From positions 1 to 28,916 of the forward strand of contig JAFLZI010000005.1 of the NCBI GenBank assembly GCA_029785625.1: a stretch of DNA of 28,916 bases. Reading direction: 5' to 3'. The position numbers and the translations under genes are program-made. The DNA is from Nitrososphaerota archaeon. Lineage in GTDB: Archaea; Thermoproteota; Nitrososphaeria; Nitrososphaerales; UBA183. Below, one piece after another: positions 6,957 through 14,372 of the stretch. Within the stretch, counting starts at the first letter, position 1; every line of letters starts with the position of its first letter. The notes below the pieces were generated by a model. That model saw only the letters and a program-made list of their open reading frames with translations. It searched no databases and had not been told where the DNA came from.

Positions 6957-8441
6957 TCAAGGGAGGAGCAGGTCCCACACCCTGGCGAACCGCTCCCTCG
7001 ACCCCCTATCCACGGCGGCCAGGGCCCCGAAGTAGACCATGCCTCCGACAGCCACCACCACCGCCAACCTGAGCCCGAAGACGATGGTAGGCATCGGGGT
7101 CGGGAGGAGCAGCGGGGCGAGCAGCCGGACGGAGGCGCCCATGGCCAGCGCACATCCGACGTAGAAGGCCAGGGGCCTGAGGGTCCCCTTGAAGGAGGCG
7201 GCCCCTAGCCTCCGGCCCTTGACCGCGACGAGTATGACCGTCAGCACGAGCTGGGACGCGGCCCAGTAGGCGATCACGGTCTCCGGGGACGCCGAGGCCA
7301 CGCCACCCCAGTAGACGATCAGGGCGACCGATGAGAGGTAGACCGCGCTGTAGACCAGGTTCGCCACTGGGACGAAGAAGAGGTTGCTCCTGACGAGCCG
7401 CTTGAACCTGTCCTCGACCGCCAGGTCGGACCTCTCCCGCCCCATGAGGGACCTGTCGAGGACGGTGCTTACGGCGCCGGCCAGGACGGAGAAGGCGAGG
7501 ATCACCAGGGGCCCTGCCGTGCCGACGTAGCTCTTCGAGAGTAGATAGAGGAGCTCAGGGGCGAGGGCAGCCGCGCCGACCGCCATGGGGACCCCGAAGA
7601 GCATCATGAAATCGAAGAGGGTGGCTATCATCCTGTCCCCGGCCCCGCGGAGGAGGAGCGGGTAGAGGGCATAGGAGAGATAGCTGCTGTAGCCCACGAT
7701 CATCGCCACCGAGAACGCCGCCTGGTAGTATCCGACAAGGACGGTTCCCGAGATCAGGAACGCGATGTAGGTGTCTGCTATGCCCACGACGTAGGGGGCC
7801 GAGTTCATCGCGGGGAGCCACGCGTCCCTGAGCCAGCCCTTCAGCCTGCCGACCGAGGGGGGGCCTGACATGGTCCCCCTGGCGTAGTACAGCCCCGCCA
7901 CCCCAAGGACCAGGTTGGACACAGCGAGGGCGGCGAAGGCGCCCGCGATCCCTACCCTGAAGACGAAGAGGAGCGGATAGACGACGGCGAGCTTGGAGAG
8001 CTCCCCGGCCAGGAGGACGTAGCCCGTCGCCTCTGGGTCGTGGGCGAGGAGGAGCGAGTTCACTCCGGAGTAGAAGTAATTCACCGGGACCAGCGACAGG
8101 GCGAGGACGAAGAGTCCGAGGGAGCCTGTGATGGCGCTCTGCCTGACTACAGCCAGCGCCGAGAAGACCGCGATCCCCACGACGGTGAGGAGGAGGCTGC
8201 CGAGGAGGGCCGTCTTCCCTACGGTCTCCCCCCTCGCGGTCTGCCTCGACGACCAATAGTTCACGGCCCCGAGGGGGTAGGTGGAGAAGGCGACGAGGTC
8301 GGCGACCACCTCCAGGAGGCCGAACTGCGAGGTGCTGAGCGTGTGGGTGACCATCACGATGAAGAGGAGGCCGGTGAATATGCTGACTAGCCTCGCGCCG
8401 AAGACGACGATCCCCGCCCTGTGGGGGGCTATGGGAGGCAC
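6957..8441 (-). CDS. Polysaccharide/oligosaccharide flippase (MOP superfamily, Wzx-like)
   Basis: This 494-aa, strongly hydrophobic protein has about 12-14 membrane segments, beginning VVFGARLVSIFTGLLFIVMV and followed by TLSTSQFGLLEV. That N-terminal arrangement is typical of Wzx/RfbX-type lipid-linked oligosaccharide flippases of the MOP superfamily. Short charged loops separate the helices; the longest (DRSLMGRERSDLAVEDRFKRL) is near residue 340. It would move a lipid-linked glycan to the outer face of the membrane. It ends 18 bp from the convergent sulfatase-family gene and closes the glycan block. Start is GTG 8441; nearby alternatives would change the N-terminus by only a few residues. 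Confidence 0.83.
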   Translation of the reverse strand: MPPIAPHRAGIVVFGARLVSIFTGLLFIVMVTHTLSTSQFGLLEVVADLVAFSTYPLGAVNYWSSRQTARGETVGKTALLGSLLLTVVGIAVFSALAVVRQSAITGSLGLFVLALSLVPVNYFYSGVNSLLLAHDPEATGYVLLAGELSKLAVVYPLLFVFRVGIAGAFAALAVSNLVLGVAGLYYARGTMSGPPSVGRLKGWLRDAWLPAMNSAPYVVGIADTYIAFLISGTVLVGYYQAAFSVAMIVGYSSYLSYALYPLLLRGAGDRMIATLFDFMMLFGVPMAVGAAALAPELLYLLSKSYVGTAGPLVILAFSVLAGAVSTVLDRSLMGRERSDLAVEDRFKRLVRSNLFFVPVANLVYSAVYLSSVALIVYWGGVASASPETVIAYWAASQLVLTVILVAVKGRRLGAASFKGTLRPLAFYVGCALAMGASVRLLAPLLLPTPMPTIVFGLRLAVVVAVGGMVYFGALAAVDRGSRERFARVWDLLLP

Positions 8442-8572
8442 TACGGAGCGAACACCCTGGCCGCTTTGACCCCGGAGTCAGACCCTCTGCTCGGAATCAA
8501 TGACTGGGGCGACCCGGACGCCTTTGGTATAATATCGTTCCACTGCGGGTCATGCCCGCTGGAGAAGGGAGC

Positions 8573-8830
8573 CTAGGACGGCTTCGTCTCCGGAGGCTTC
8601 TCCGTGGAAGCCGCGGGCTGCTCCGGGATGTCGGTGATCGGCTCTGGAGGCGGCGTGGTGGCCATGGTGTACCCGATCCACGCGAGGATGGCGAGGAGGA
8701 CCAGGACGGCGACGAAGGCGGTGATCTCCAACACGATGAGTGGGAAGTAGAAGATAAGCAGGCCGTAGACGATAATTCCGATAACGCTGCCTGCGAAGAT
8801 TCCGCCGCCAATCGCCCTATCGTTGGCCAT
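8573..8830 (-). CDS. Small membrane protein with proline-rich tail
   Basis: This 85-aa protein begins MANDRAIGGGIFAGSVIG. Hydrophobic segments follow (about residues 9-30 and 33-55, ending ILAWIGYTMATTPPPEP), then a charged proline-rich cytoplasmic tail (about 60-85). I recognise the general form from thaumarchaeal genomes, where similar short proteins are sometimes named transcriptional regulators without evidence; no DNA-binding motif is visible here. It has its own TATA-like box. Function unknown; a membrane-associated accessory role is the most I can say. Confidence 0.7.
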   Translation of the reverse strand: MANDRAIGGGIFAGSVIGIIVYGLLIFYFPLIVLEITAFVAVLVLLAILAWIGYTMATTPPPEPITDIPEQPAASTEKPPETKPS

Positions 8831-8857
8831 GAAACGCGCGTCCGCTCCGAAGGCGAA

Positions 8858-8865
8858 GATATAAC
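8858..8865 (-). promoter_or_regulatory. TATA-like box for the small membrane protein gene
   Basis: On the minus strand it reads GTTATATC, about 31 nt before ATG 8830. Because the box is nearly symmetric, it could in principle also fire into the unexplained interval at 8879-9200 on the plus strand. Confidence 0.45.
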
Positions 8866-8878
8866 GGTTGTGGGACTC

Positions 8879-9200
8879 TTAGGATGGAAGCCCTTTCGCT
8901 TTCTCAGCGACGGTCCTGGCCGACAGGCCCCCCCAGACATTTCGCCGTTCAGGCGGGCGACGATTTCTTTCGCCACGGCTCGGTGGTCGCCGCCCTTCCA
9001 CCAGCCTCGGCCCGGGCGGGCTGGGGAGGAAGTCTGTGGCGTGCAGGAAATCCGACGAAGGAGGCTTTCGTGTGGGGCAAGAAAACAGTTCCCGGGGCGC
9101 ACCGGCGCCGGCGACCAGGTTCGGGAGCGCAAAGGCACACCCCGAGCCCGCTCGCGAAGCCAGGGCCCCCGGTATGGAGCCTGCGGGCGAAGGGACGGCT
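8879..9200. other. Unexplained interval, possible decayed minus-strand gene
   Basis: No intact convincing gene lies here. On the minus strand one frame holds a protein-like stretch, WWKGGDHRAVAKEIVARLNG (about 8938-9003). It is followed by a run of seven C on the plus strand (8928-8934). Directly after the run, another minus frame continues as LSARTVAEKAKGLPS and stops at 8879-8881. Joining the frames at the homopolymer makes a plausible protein end, so this may be a frameshifted gene or an indel in the assembly. Upstream of 9010 I cannot pick a frame. A non-coding RNA is the alternative. Confidence 0.25.
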
Positions 9201-9341
9201 CTACTTCCCGGTGATCCGGAACAGGGTGGTCCCGCAGGACGGGCACTTGCCTCTGATGGCATGTCGCCCGTTCTTGAAGGTGACTTCCTTCGGCGAGGCT
9301 ATTTCCCTGCTCTTTTTCTCTTTGACGCAGTAGGCGTTCAT
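9201..9341 (-). CDS. Mini zinc-ribbon protein (DUF5679-like) with one ligand missing
   Basis: This 46-aa ORF starts MNAYCVKEKKSREI, continues SPKEVTFKNGRHAIRGK and ends CPSCGTTLFRITGK. The pattern matches the short archaeal zinc-ribbon proteins of the DUF5679 type, in which two CxxC knuckles flank a KxVTxKNGR middle. In this copy the second cysteine of the first knuckle is glutamate (C5-V-K-E8), leaving three cysteines. The ATG at 9341 lies about 27 nt after a symmetric TATA-like box, giving a leaderless mRNA. Role unknown; related proteins are presumed structural or nucleic-acid-binding. Confidence 0.72.
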   Translation of the reverse strand: MNAYCVKEKKSREIASPKEVTFKNGRHAIRGKCPSCGTTLFRITGK

Positions 9342-9361
9342 GGCCCGTAAACCGGGTGGAG

Positions 9362-9373
9362 CATGATATCATG
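9362..9373 (-). promoter_or_regulatory. Perfect 12-bp palindrome acting as TATA region
   Basis: CATGATATCATG is a perfect palindrome centred 26-27 nt before the zinc-ribbon start codon at 9341, exactly where a TATA box is expected. It lies in a conspicuously AT-rich patch (9361-9420). It could also be a regulator site that blocks TBP. Confidence 0.5.
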
Positions 9374-9382
9374 GCCTAGGCC
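9373..9382. promoter_or_regulatory. Perfect 10-bp palindrome GGCCTAGGCC next to the promoter
   Basis: It abuts the TATA palindrome (sharing one G) on its upstream side, where a BRE or operator would sit relative to the minus-strand zinc-ribbon gene. Two perfect palindromes side by side suggest a dimeric regulator site. No binding protein is known. Confidence 0.3.
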
Positions 9383-9484
9383 GCATGAATTCAACCATTA
9401 TGATAACGTGTTTTGACAAAAACGCGGCTGCTCGGAGGCGCTCTCCGGTCACAGGGACCGGGCGGACCAGGCTCGGCGAGGGCC

Positions 9485-9514
9485 CTGCACGCGCCTGCAC
9501 GCGCCTGCCCGCGG
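9485..9514. repeat. 10-bp tandem repeat, two exact copies and one partial
   Basis: CTGCACGCGC occurs twice in a row (9485-9494, 9495-9504), followed by a decayed third copy CTGCCCGCGG. It lies in the non-coding stretch before the hemerythrin-like gene. No function is apparent. Confidence 0.6.
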
Positions 9515-9584
9515 CTAACCTGCGCTCGGAGAGGGCGCGCCAGAGGCTCAAGGCTAATCAGGGGGGCCGGTTCCCTCGCTGCAG

Positions 9585-10040
9585 ATGGAAGGCGCGGGCG
9601 GCGCCGCGATCAGGCCCCGGAAGATGGACGTCGAGGCGCTGCTGGGGACCCTGGTGAAGGAGCATGGGGTGATGAGGGGAGCGATCGGGCGGGCGAAGGA
9701 CGCAGCGGCCAGGGGCGACCTCCACGCCGTCAGCGCTGAGCTCCGCGGCATCGACCCGCTCTTCAGGCAGCACGTGGCGGACGAGGAGGCGCAGATCCTC
9801 GGCCTCCTGGTGGGAGAGCTGGGGCGGGAGAGGGCGGCAGAGGCGATCAGGATCTTCCAGCAGCACAGGCCCATCTACCAGCTCATGCTGAAGGTGAGGG
9901 AACTTGCCTCGAGGCCTTCGGAGGGGCTGCGAGAAAGCGAGGCCGAGCTGGCGGAGCTCTTCGAACTGCACGCCAGGGCCGAGGAGTCAGCGGTGTTCCC
10001 CAGGGCCGCTTCTCTGGGCGCGGCTAGGCGCCCTTCTTGA
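9585..10040 (+). CDS. Hemerythrin-like (HHE) cation-binding protein
   Basis: This 151-aa, all-helical protein shows the HHE four-helix pattern: H27 in KEHGVMRG, H63 in FRQHVADEE with E67/E68, H94 in QQHRPIYQ, and H129 in ELHARAEE with E133/E134. In the family these residues bind a di-iron or other metal centre used in oxygen, NO or iron sensing, or in repair. ATG 9585 is used; ATG 9624 (MDVEALLGTLV) is equally possible and would drop a 13-residue glycine/alanine-rich extension. The 3' end overlaps the convergent thioesterase gene by 17 nt. A TPC-type metal ATPase, a group often linked to hemerythrin domains, is encoded 8 kb away, not adjacent. Confidence 0.8.
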   Translation: MEGAGGAAIRPRKMDVEALLGTLVKEHGVMRGAIGRAKDAAARGDLHAVSAELRGIDPLFRQHVADEEAQILGLLVGELGRERAAEAIRIFQQHRPIYQLMLKVRELASRPSEGLRESEAELAELFELHARAEESAVFPRAASLGAARRPS

Positions 10041-10506
10041 CCATGTACCAGGTGCCAAGGGACTTCGCGCAGAGCTTCCCTTCGGCGTCCCTGACCTCGC
10101 CTTCGGCCGTGGCCACCCTCCCCCCTGCCCTCACCACCCTGCCCAGGACGACGAAGGGTCCCTTGGACAGTGGCTCCAGGAAGTTCACCTTCAACTCCAT
10201 GGTCAGCTGATCCGTGCCGGGGTTGACAGTCATGACAGCTATGCCGCAGGCGTTGTCGAGGGAGTACATGACTATCCCGCCGTGGACCATCCCGCCCCTC
10301 CTGGCGACCGCCCTGCTGAATGGGAACCTGAGCTCCGCGCTCCCCTCCCCGACCTTGACGACTTCGTAGCCGACGGCCCTGAAGAGCTCGCTGTCCATGG
10401 CCATGGCCTTCTGCACCTCTGCCTCCACGTCCGCCCGCGCCTTCCTGGCGGCCGCGAAGAGTCCCTTGAAGCTCCCTGCCTGCTCGAGGAGTCTGTCGAA
10501 GCTCAC
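10024..10506 (-). CDS. Hotdog-fold thioesterase, PaaI-like
   Basis: This 160-aa protein has a C-terminal hotdog domain with the RRGGMVHGGIVMYSLDNACG motif (H75-G76-G77), typical of PaaI/YbgC-type acyl-CoA thioesterases. Strands QLTMELKVNFLEPL and FVVLGRVVRAGGRVATAEGEVRD follow. A helical N-terminal extension of about 40 residues precedes the fold. It likely hydrolyses an acyl-CoA, probably an aromatic or medium-chain one, but the substrate cannot be told. GTG 10506 is placed about 29 nt after a TATA-like box. Confidence 0.85.
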   Translation of the reverse strand: MSFDRLLEQAGSFKGLFAAARKARADVEAEVQKAMAMDSELFRAVGYEVVKVGEGSAELRFPFSRAVARRGGMVHGGIVMYSLDNACGIAVMTVNPGTDQLTMELKVNFLEPLSKGPFVVLGRVVRAGGRVATAEGEVRDAEGKLCAKSLGTWYMVKKGA

Positions 10507-10530
10507 GTCGTGGGGCGGCCCCGAGCGGAC

Positions 10531-10540
10531 CGTTTAACCA
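10531..10540 (-). promoter_or_regulatory. TATA-like box for the thioesterase gene
   Basis: On the minus strand it reads TGGTTAAACG, centred about 29 nt before GTG 10506. Confidence 0.5.
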
Positions 10541-10670
10541 TTGTAGGGGCGCCGACCCCCTGCAGGGCCCTCCCGTCCGCGTCCTCGGCTGGAGGGGTGC
10601 GCTTATCTAAGGTGGGCCCGGCTCCGATTTCGTCGCCCATGGACAGCGCGCTCCCCCCGAGGGCTCAGAA

Positions 10671-11600
10671 ATGATGATCGAGACCAAGGACCTCACAAAG
10701 AAGTTCGGCGCCCTCACCGCCGTCGAAGGGGTGACCCTCAGTGTGGCGGAGGGGGAAGTGTTCGGGTTCCTCGGACCGAACGGAGCGGGAAAGACGACGA
10801 CCGTGAGGATGCTCTGCTCCCTGATATCGAGGACAAGCGGTGAGGCGCGGATCGGAGGGTACGACGTCGGCGACGACGAGGGCTCGCTCAGGGCCAGGAA
10901 GATGATAGGCCTGGTCTCGGACAACGTCGGGCTCTACGAGGTCCTCAGCGCCTACAGGAACCTCGAGATCTACGGGAGGCTCTACGGGGTACCGGAGGCG
11001 AGGAGGAGGGAGAACATAGAGAAGCTGCTCACGATGCTCGGGCTGTGGGAGAAGAGGGACGTGGCCGCCGGGACCTTCTCCAAGGGGATGAAGCAGAAGC
11101 TGGCCGTGGCCAGGGCCCTGGTCCACGACCCCGAGGTGGTGTTCATGGACGAGCCGACGGCCAACCTCGACCCGGAGTCGGCAAAGACAGTCAGAGAGTT
11201 CATCCTCGAGCTCAAGAAGGAAAGGAGGACCATATTCCTGAACACCCACAACCTGGACGAAGCCGAGAGGGTCTGCGACAGGATAGCCATACTGAACACC
11301 AGGCTGATGGCGACGGGGACCCCGGGAGAACTGGAGAGCATGGTGGGGGGGAAGAAGGTGGTAGTCGAGCTCGCCCGGCCGAGCGAGGCGGTGGTCGCGG
11401 CCCTGAACGAGAGATACGCCGGGTTCACCGTGGCCCCGGGTGGGACGAGGCTGACCTTCGCCCCCTCCGACCCCGACGGTCAGATACCTGACGTCGTCGA
11501 GGCCGTAGTCAGGGCGGGGGGTCGGGTCAGGTACGCTGGGGTGGAAGGGTCGTCGCTGGAGTCGACGTACCTTCAGCTGGTCAAGGGGGAAGCCAGATGA
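10671..11600 (+). CDS. ABC transporter ATP-binding protein (DrrA/NatA/CcmA-like)
   Basis: This 309-aa ATPase powers the adjacent ABC-2 permease. Walker A is GPNGAGKTT (about 34-42), the signature is FSKGMKQKL, Walker B with catalytic glutamate is VVFMDEPT, and the switch histidine is in LNTHNLDEAE. About 80 residues after the nucleotide-binding domain form a C-terminal regulatory extension of the DUF4162 type, ending SSLESTYLQLVKGEAR, as in drug or lipid exporters. Two ATGs in a row (10671, 10674) are equivalent starts. A TATA-like GCTTATCTAA lies at 10601-10610, so a leader of about 40 nt is possible. The permease start overlaps the stop (ATGA). Confidence 0.92.
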   Translation: MMIETKDLTKKFGALTAVEGVTLSVAEGEVFGFLGPNGAGKTTTVRMLCSLISRTSGEARIGGYDVGDDEGSLRARKMIGLVSDNVGLYEVLSAYRNLEIYGRLYGVPEARRRENIEKLLTMLGLWEKRDVAAGTFSKGMKQKLAVARALVHDPEVVFMDEPTANLDPESAKTVREFILELKKERRTIFLNTHNLDEAERVCDRIAILNTRLMATGTPGELESMVGGKKVVVELARPSEAVVAALNERYAGFTVAPGGTRLTFAPSDPDGQIPDVVEAVVRAGGRVRYAGVEGSSLESTYLQLVKGEAR

Positions 11601-12343
11601 GGCTCTCCCAGGCGTGGATAGTTGCCACCAAGGAATTCGCCACGTTCTCCAAGAAGAAGAACATAATCTACTCGGTGTTCATCGTCCCCCTGGTCGTTTC
11701 GGTCGCTTTCCCCGCGATTATCTGGTACGCCCAGCACCGCGGCCGCGCCGCCATAGCGTCGCCGGCTGAGCTCGTGCTGCTCCTCCCGACGTTCAGCTTC
11801 TTCTTTCTGATCCTCGCCGGATTCACCCCGGCGACCATAGCGTCCTACAGCCTGGTGGGCGAGAAGCTCGAGAAGAGCCTGGAGCCCCTTCTGGCGACAC
11901 CTACCACCGACGGTGAGATACTGTTCGGCAAGTGGCTTGCAGCTTTCGTCCCGCCGATGGGCGCCATCCTCGTCGGCTCGGCGGTCTACATGGGGCTGAT
12001 GGACGCTTTCACCCATGCTGCCCTGGGATACTACTACTACCCCAACTGGAACGCGGCCGTCCTCCTCTTCCTGGAGGTCCCGCTGGCCGTGGTGATGAGC
12101 GTGGAGTGGAACGTCTTCGTCTCGTCACGGGTGAGCGACGTGAGGATTGCGCAGCAGGTCGGGGCGCTGCTGATACTCCCCTTCGCGGGGATCTACGTCG
12201 GCGGTGAGATGGGCCTGGTCACCCTGGGGGACGTCAGCACATCCATGTACATCGCTGGGGCCCTGGCCATCATCGACCTGCTCCTCCTGTACGTCGTGGG
12301 GGAGACGTTCCAGAGGGATCTGATCCTGACGAAGTGGAAGTAG
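11597..12343 (+). CDS. ABC-2 type transporter permease
   Basis: This 248-aa integral membrane protein has about six transmembrane segments. It opens with AWIVATKEFATFSKKKN, the amphipathic entry of ABC-2 permeases, then a hydrophobic segment with VFIVPLVVSVAFPAI. The cytoplasmic EKLEKSLEPLLATPTTDGEILFGKW block is the coupling-helix signature of NatB/YhaP-like export permeases. Further membrane segments are spread over residues 115-235. It is translationally coupled to the ATPase (ATGA). With no duplicate permease gene it must act as a homodimer or with the small third protein. Substrate unknown: ion, drug or lipid. Confidence 0.9.
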   Translation: MRLSQAWIVATKEFATFSKKKNIIYSVFIVPLVVSVAFPAIIWYAQHRGRAAIASPAELVLLLPTFSFFFLILAGFTPATIASYSLVGEKLEKSLEPLLATPTTDGEILFGKWLAAFVPPMGAILVGSAVYMGLMDAFTHAALGYYYYPNWNAAVLLFLEVPLAVVMSVEWNVFVSSRVSDVRIAQQVGALLILPFAGIYVGGEMGLVTLGDVSTSMYIAGALAIIDLLLLYVVGETFQRDLILTKWK

Positions 12344-12354
12344 GGGGTGAAGCG

Positions 12355-12516
12355 ATGAACTGGAGAATGAAGCAGAGGTTCCTGGCGATGGGAGGGATCA
12401 TCTCGGTCCTCAGCCTCGGGCTGATGGCCGCCAGGGGGGCCGATGCGCCATTGGAAGGGCTGTTCGGCCTGGGGCTGGTCCTGCTGCTGCTGGGCGCGTT
12501 GTGGAAGAAGTCCTAG
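12355..12516 (+). CDS. 53-aa membrane protein of the ABC exporter operon
   Basis: The ATG is 11 nt after the permease stop, with a GGGGGTGA purine-rich site in between, and the frame runs to TAG at 12514-12516. The protein starts MNWRMKQRFLAMGGIISVLS and has two hydrophobic segments (about 9-25 and 33-48) joined by a short ARGADAPLEG loop, ending in lysines. An upstream in-frame GTG at 12334 overlaps the permease and is less likely. Position and spacing suggest an accessory subunit of the exporter. No family recognised. Confidence 0.6.
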   Translation: MNWRMKQRFLAMGGIISVLSLGLMAARGADAPLEGLFGLGLVLLLLGALWKKS

Positions 12517-12654
12517 GCCCCGCCCGTGGGCGCATCCCGTTATCCTCGGGGTCGCCCCGACGGCCGTCCCAGCATTCAGGCGGACGAAGGCGCAGGTGGA
12601 GCCGAAGGGAACCCGTTTCTAACCCCGGGTCCGACGGACCGACGGTGAGGATCG

Positions 12655-12828
12655 ATGGTCTGGCAGACGCTTGTTGCCCACTTCAGGGACGGGACGTCTG
12701 ACAGGCTGGACACAGCCGACCCCGACGCCGCTGCCGTCGCCACCACGGCATGGAGGCTCGACCCCCGGACCGTGAAGATAACGAGGCAAGTAGGAGACCT
12801 GCCCTTGGAAGTAGTCTACTCGGCCTGA
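12655..12828 (+). CDS. 57-aa hypothetical protein
   Basis: The ATG follows a GGTGAGG purine-rich site (12643-12650) by a few bases, and the frame ends in TGA. The protein reads MVWQTLVAHFRDGTSDRLD at the start, has a DPDAAAVATTAWRLDP middle and ends VKITRQVGDLPLEVVYSA. It looks soluble, with alternating strand-like segments and no cysteines. GC-rich third positions in this frame support coding. It converges on the EF-1A gene 77 nt away. No family recognised. Confidence 0.5.
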   Translation: MVWQTLVAHFRDGTSDRLDTADPDAAAVATTAWRLDPRTVKITRQVGDLPLEVVYSA

Positions 12829-12905
12829 GGCCCCCGGCGGAGGTCGCCCGTCTCCCTCCCTGGCTCACGCTAGGGGATGAGGAAAAGGGGAAAGGATGCG
12901 GCGCC

Positions 12906-14231
12906 CTAGGCCTTCGCCGCTACTTTCTCGACGGCGCCCTTCTGGGTGACCTGCTGGATGATCCCCGCAGCCACCGTAGAGCCGGAGTCGCGGAGCGCGA
13001 ACCTTCCGAGCTCTGGGTATTCCTTGAAGGTCTCGGCCACGATGGGCCTCAGAGGGGTGATCTTCACGATCGCCGAGTCCCCTGTCTTGAGGGTCTTGGG
13101 CTTCTCCTCCGTCGGCTGGCCGGTCCTCGGGTCAATCTTTGCCACAAGCTCGCTGATGGTGGCGGCGGTCTGGCTCGTCGCGAGGTGCATCACTGGGGTG
13201 TACCCTGCGGCGATTGCGGTCGGGTGGAAGACCACGATGATCTGAGCCTGGAACTCCTTGGCGATGGTCGGGGGTGCGCTCGGGGGCCCAAGCACTGACC
13301 CGCGCTTGAAGTCGCCCTTGGCGACGCCCCTCAGGTTGAAACCGATGTTGTCCCCGGCTGCGGCCTCCTGCATCTGGGTGTGGTGAGTCTCGATGGACTT
13401 CACTTCTGCCGTGAGGCCCTCGGGCATGATCATCACGGGGTCGCCGACCCTCATCTTCCCCGTCTCGACGCGGCCCACCGGGACTGTCCCTACCCCGGTG
13501 ATGGTGTAGACGTCCTGGACCGGAAGGCGGAGCGGCTTGTCGATCGGCTTCGGGGGCTCTACGAACTCGTCCAGCGCCTGGAGGAGGATCGGGCCCTTGT
13601 ACCATGGCATGTTATCCGAACCCTTCACCAAGTTCTCGCCGGTCCAGCCGGAGACCGGTACGAAGCGTATCTTGGAGACGTTGTACCCGACGGTCTTCAG
13701 CAGGTTCTCGATGTCCTGCTTCGCCTCGTTGTAGCGCTGCTCTGAGTACTTTACAGTCTGGTCGTCCATCTTGTTGACGCAGACCACGAGCTGCGAGACG
13801 CCGAGGGTCCTGAGGAGGAATGCGTGCTCCCTGGCCTGGCCTCCTGAAGCGAGGGCCGCGTCAGCCTCCCCCTTCTTCGCGGAGACTACGAGGACGGCCG
13901 CGTCAGCCTCTGAGGCGCCGGTGATCATGTTCTTGATGAAGTCCTTGTGCCCGGGCGCGTCGATGAGCGTGTAGAAGTACTTCGGAGTCTCGAAGCGCTG
14001 GAAGGCGAGGTCGATGGTGACACCGCGCTCCCTTTCGTCTTTCAGCTGGTCAAGCACCCATGCGTACTTGAAAGAGTCGCCCGCTCCGGTCTTCTCCGAC
14101 TCCTTCGCGAACTCCTCGATCATCCTATTGTCGACGACGCCAAGGTCGAACAGGAAGTGTCCCATGGTAGTGGACTTGCCGTTGTCCACGTGCCCGGTCA
14201 CTATCAGGTTCAGGTGAGGCTTATCGGCCAT
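12906..14231 (-). CDS. tuf: Translation elongation factor 1-alpha (EF-1A/aEF-Tu)
   Basis: This 441-aa GTPase delivers aminoacyl-tRNA to the ribosome. GTP-binding motifs are GHVDNGKST (13-21), the switch I DERERGVTID region, DAPGHKDF, NKMD and VSGW. Domains II (VYTITGVGTVPVGRVETG) and III (HPTAIAAGYTPVMH, RFALRDSGSTVAAGII) are complete. The HVDN form of the first loop followed by TMGHF, and the NMPWYKGP block, resemble thaumarchaeal EF-1A and are the best taxonomic clue in the window. The gene stands alone with a strong TATA box; the rpsJ gene that often follows in other archaea is absent. ATG 14231 agrees with the family N-terminus. Confidence 0.98.
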   Translation of the reverse strand: MADKPHLNLIVTGHVDNGKSTTMGHFLFDLGVVDNRMIEEFAKESEKTGAGDSFKYAWVLDQLKDERERGVTIDLAFQRFETPKYFYTLIDAPGHKDFIKNMITGASEADAAVLVVSAKKGEADAALASGGQAREHAFLLRTLGVSQLVVCVNKMDDQTVKYSEQRYNEAKQDIENLLKTVGYNVSKIRFVPVSGWTGENLVKGSDNMPWYKGPILLQALDEFVEPPKPIDKPLRLPVQDVYTITGVGTVPVGRVETGKMRVGDPVMIMPEGLTAEVKSIETHHTQMQEAAAGDNIGFNLRGVAKGDFKRGSVLGPPSAPPTIAKEFQAQIIVVFHPTAIAAGYTPVMHLATSQTAATISELVAKIDPRTGQPTEEKPKTLKTGDSAIVKITPLRPIVAETFKEYPELGRFALRDSGSTVAAGIIQQVTQKGAVEKVAAKA

Positions 14232-14269
14232 ACTAAATCAGACCTTACAATAAAATGACCCTGTTTCAG

Positions 14270-14280
14270 CGTATATAAGC
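14270..14280 (-). promoter_or_regulatory. Strong TATA box for EF-1A
   Basis: On the minus strand it reads GCTTATATAC, the best TATA match in the window, centred about 44 nt before ATG 14231. This predicts a leader of roughly 15-18 nt in an AT-rich tract, fitting a highly expressed gene. Confidence 0.75.
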
Positions 14281-14339
14281 GTAGCGTAGCATGAAACGCG
14301 GAGCGGCCTCTCCGGCCCGGTTGGGAAGCACGACGGCAG

Positions 14340-14350
14340 AGGTTAAACAG
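14340..14350 (+). promoter_or_regulatory. TATA-like box for the nitroreductase gene
   Basis: AGGTTAAACAG is centred about 28 nt before TTG 14373. A GGGAGGGG tract at about 14360-14367 is a possible ribosome-binding site. Confidence 0.5.
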
Positions 14351-14372
14351 CCTCGAAACGGGGAGGGGCACG

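Noticed and set aside
8421..8576. Short plus-strand frame from GTG 8421 or TTG 8466 ending FHCGSCPLEKGA
   Set aside because: It overlaps the flippase start and the small membrane gene end and has no promoter or ribosome site. The CxxC alone is too little support.
9110..9140. Possible tRNA T-arm (GGTTCGGGAGC)
   Set aside because: No acceptor or anticodon stem can be built around it.
8880..9210. RNase P RNA or SRP RNA on the plus strand (GGGGAGGAAGTC and CAAGAAAACAG looked suggestive)
   Set aside because: I could not find the matching P4 3' strand or the SRP domain IV motif, and the 3' end would run into the zinc-ribbon coding region. Left as unexplained.
9485..9514. Tandem decamers as a CRISPR array or plasmid iteron
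   Set aside because: There are only two exact copies without spacers, and no cas or replication gene nearby.
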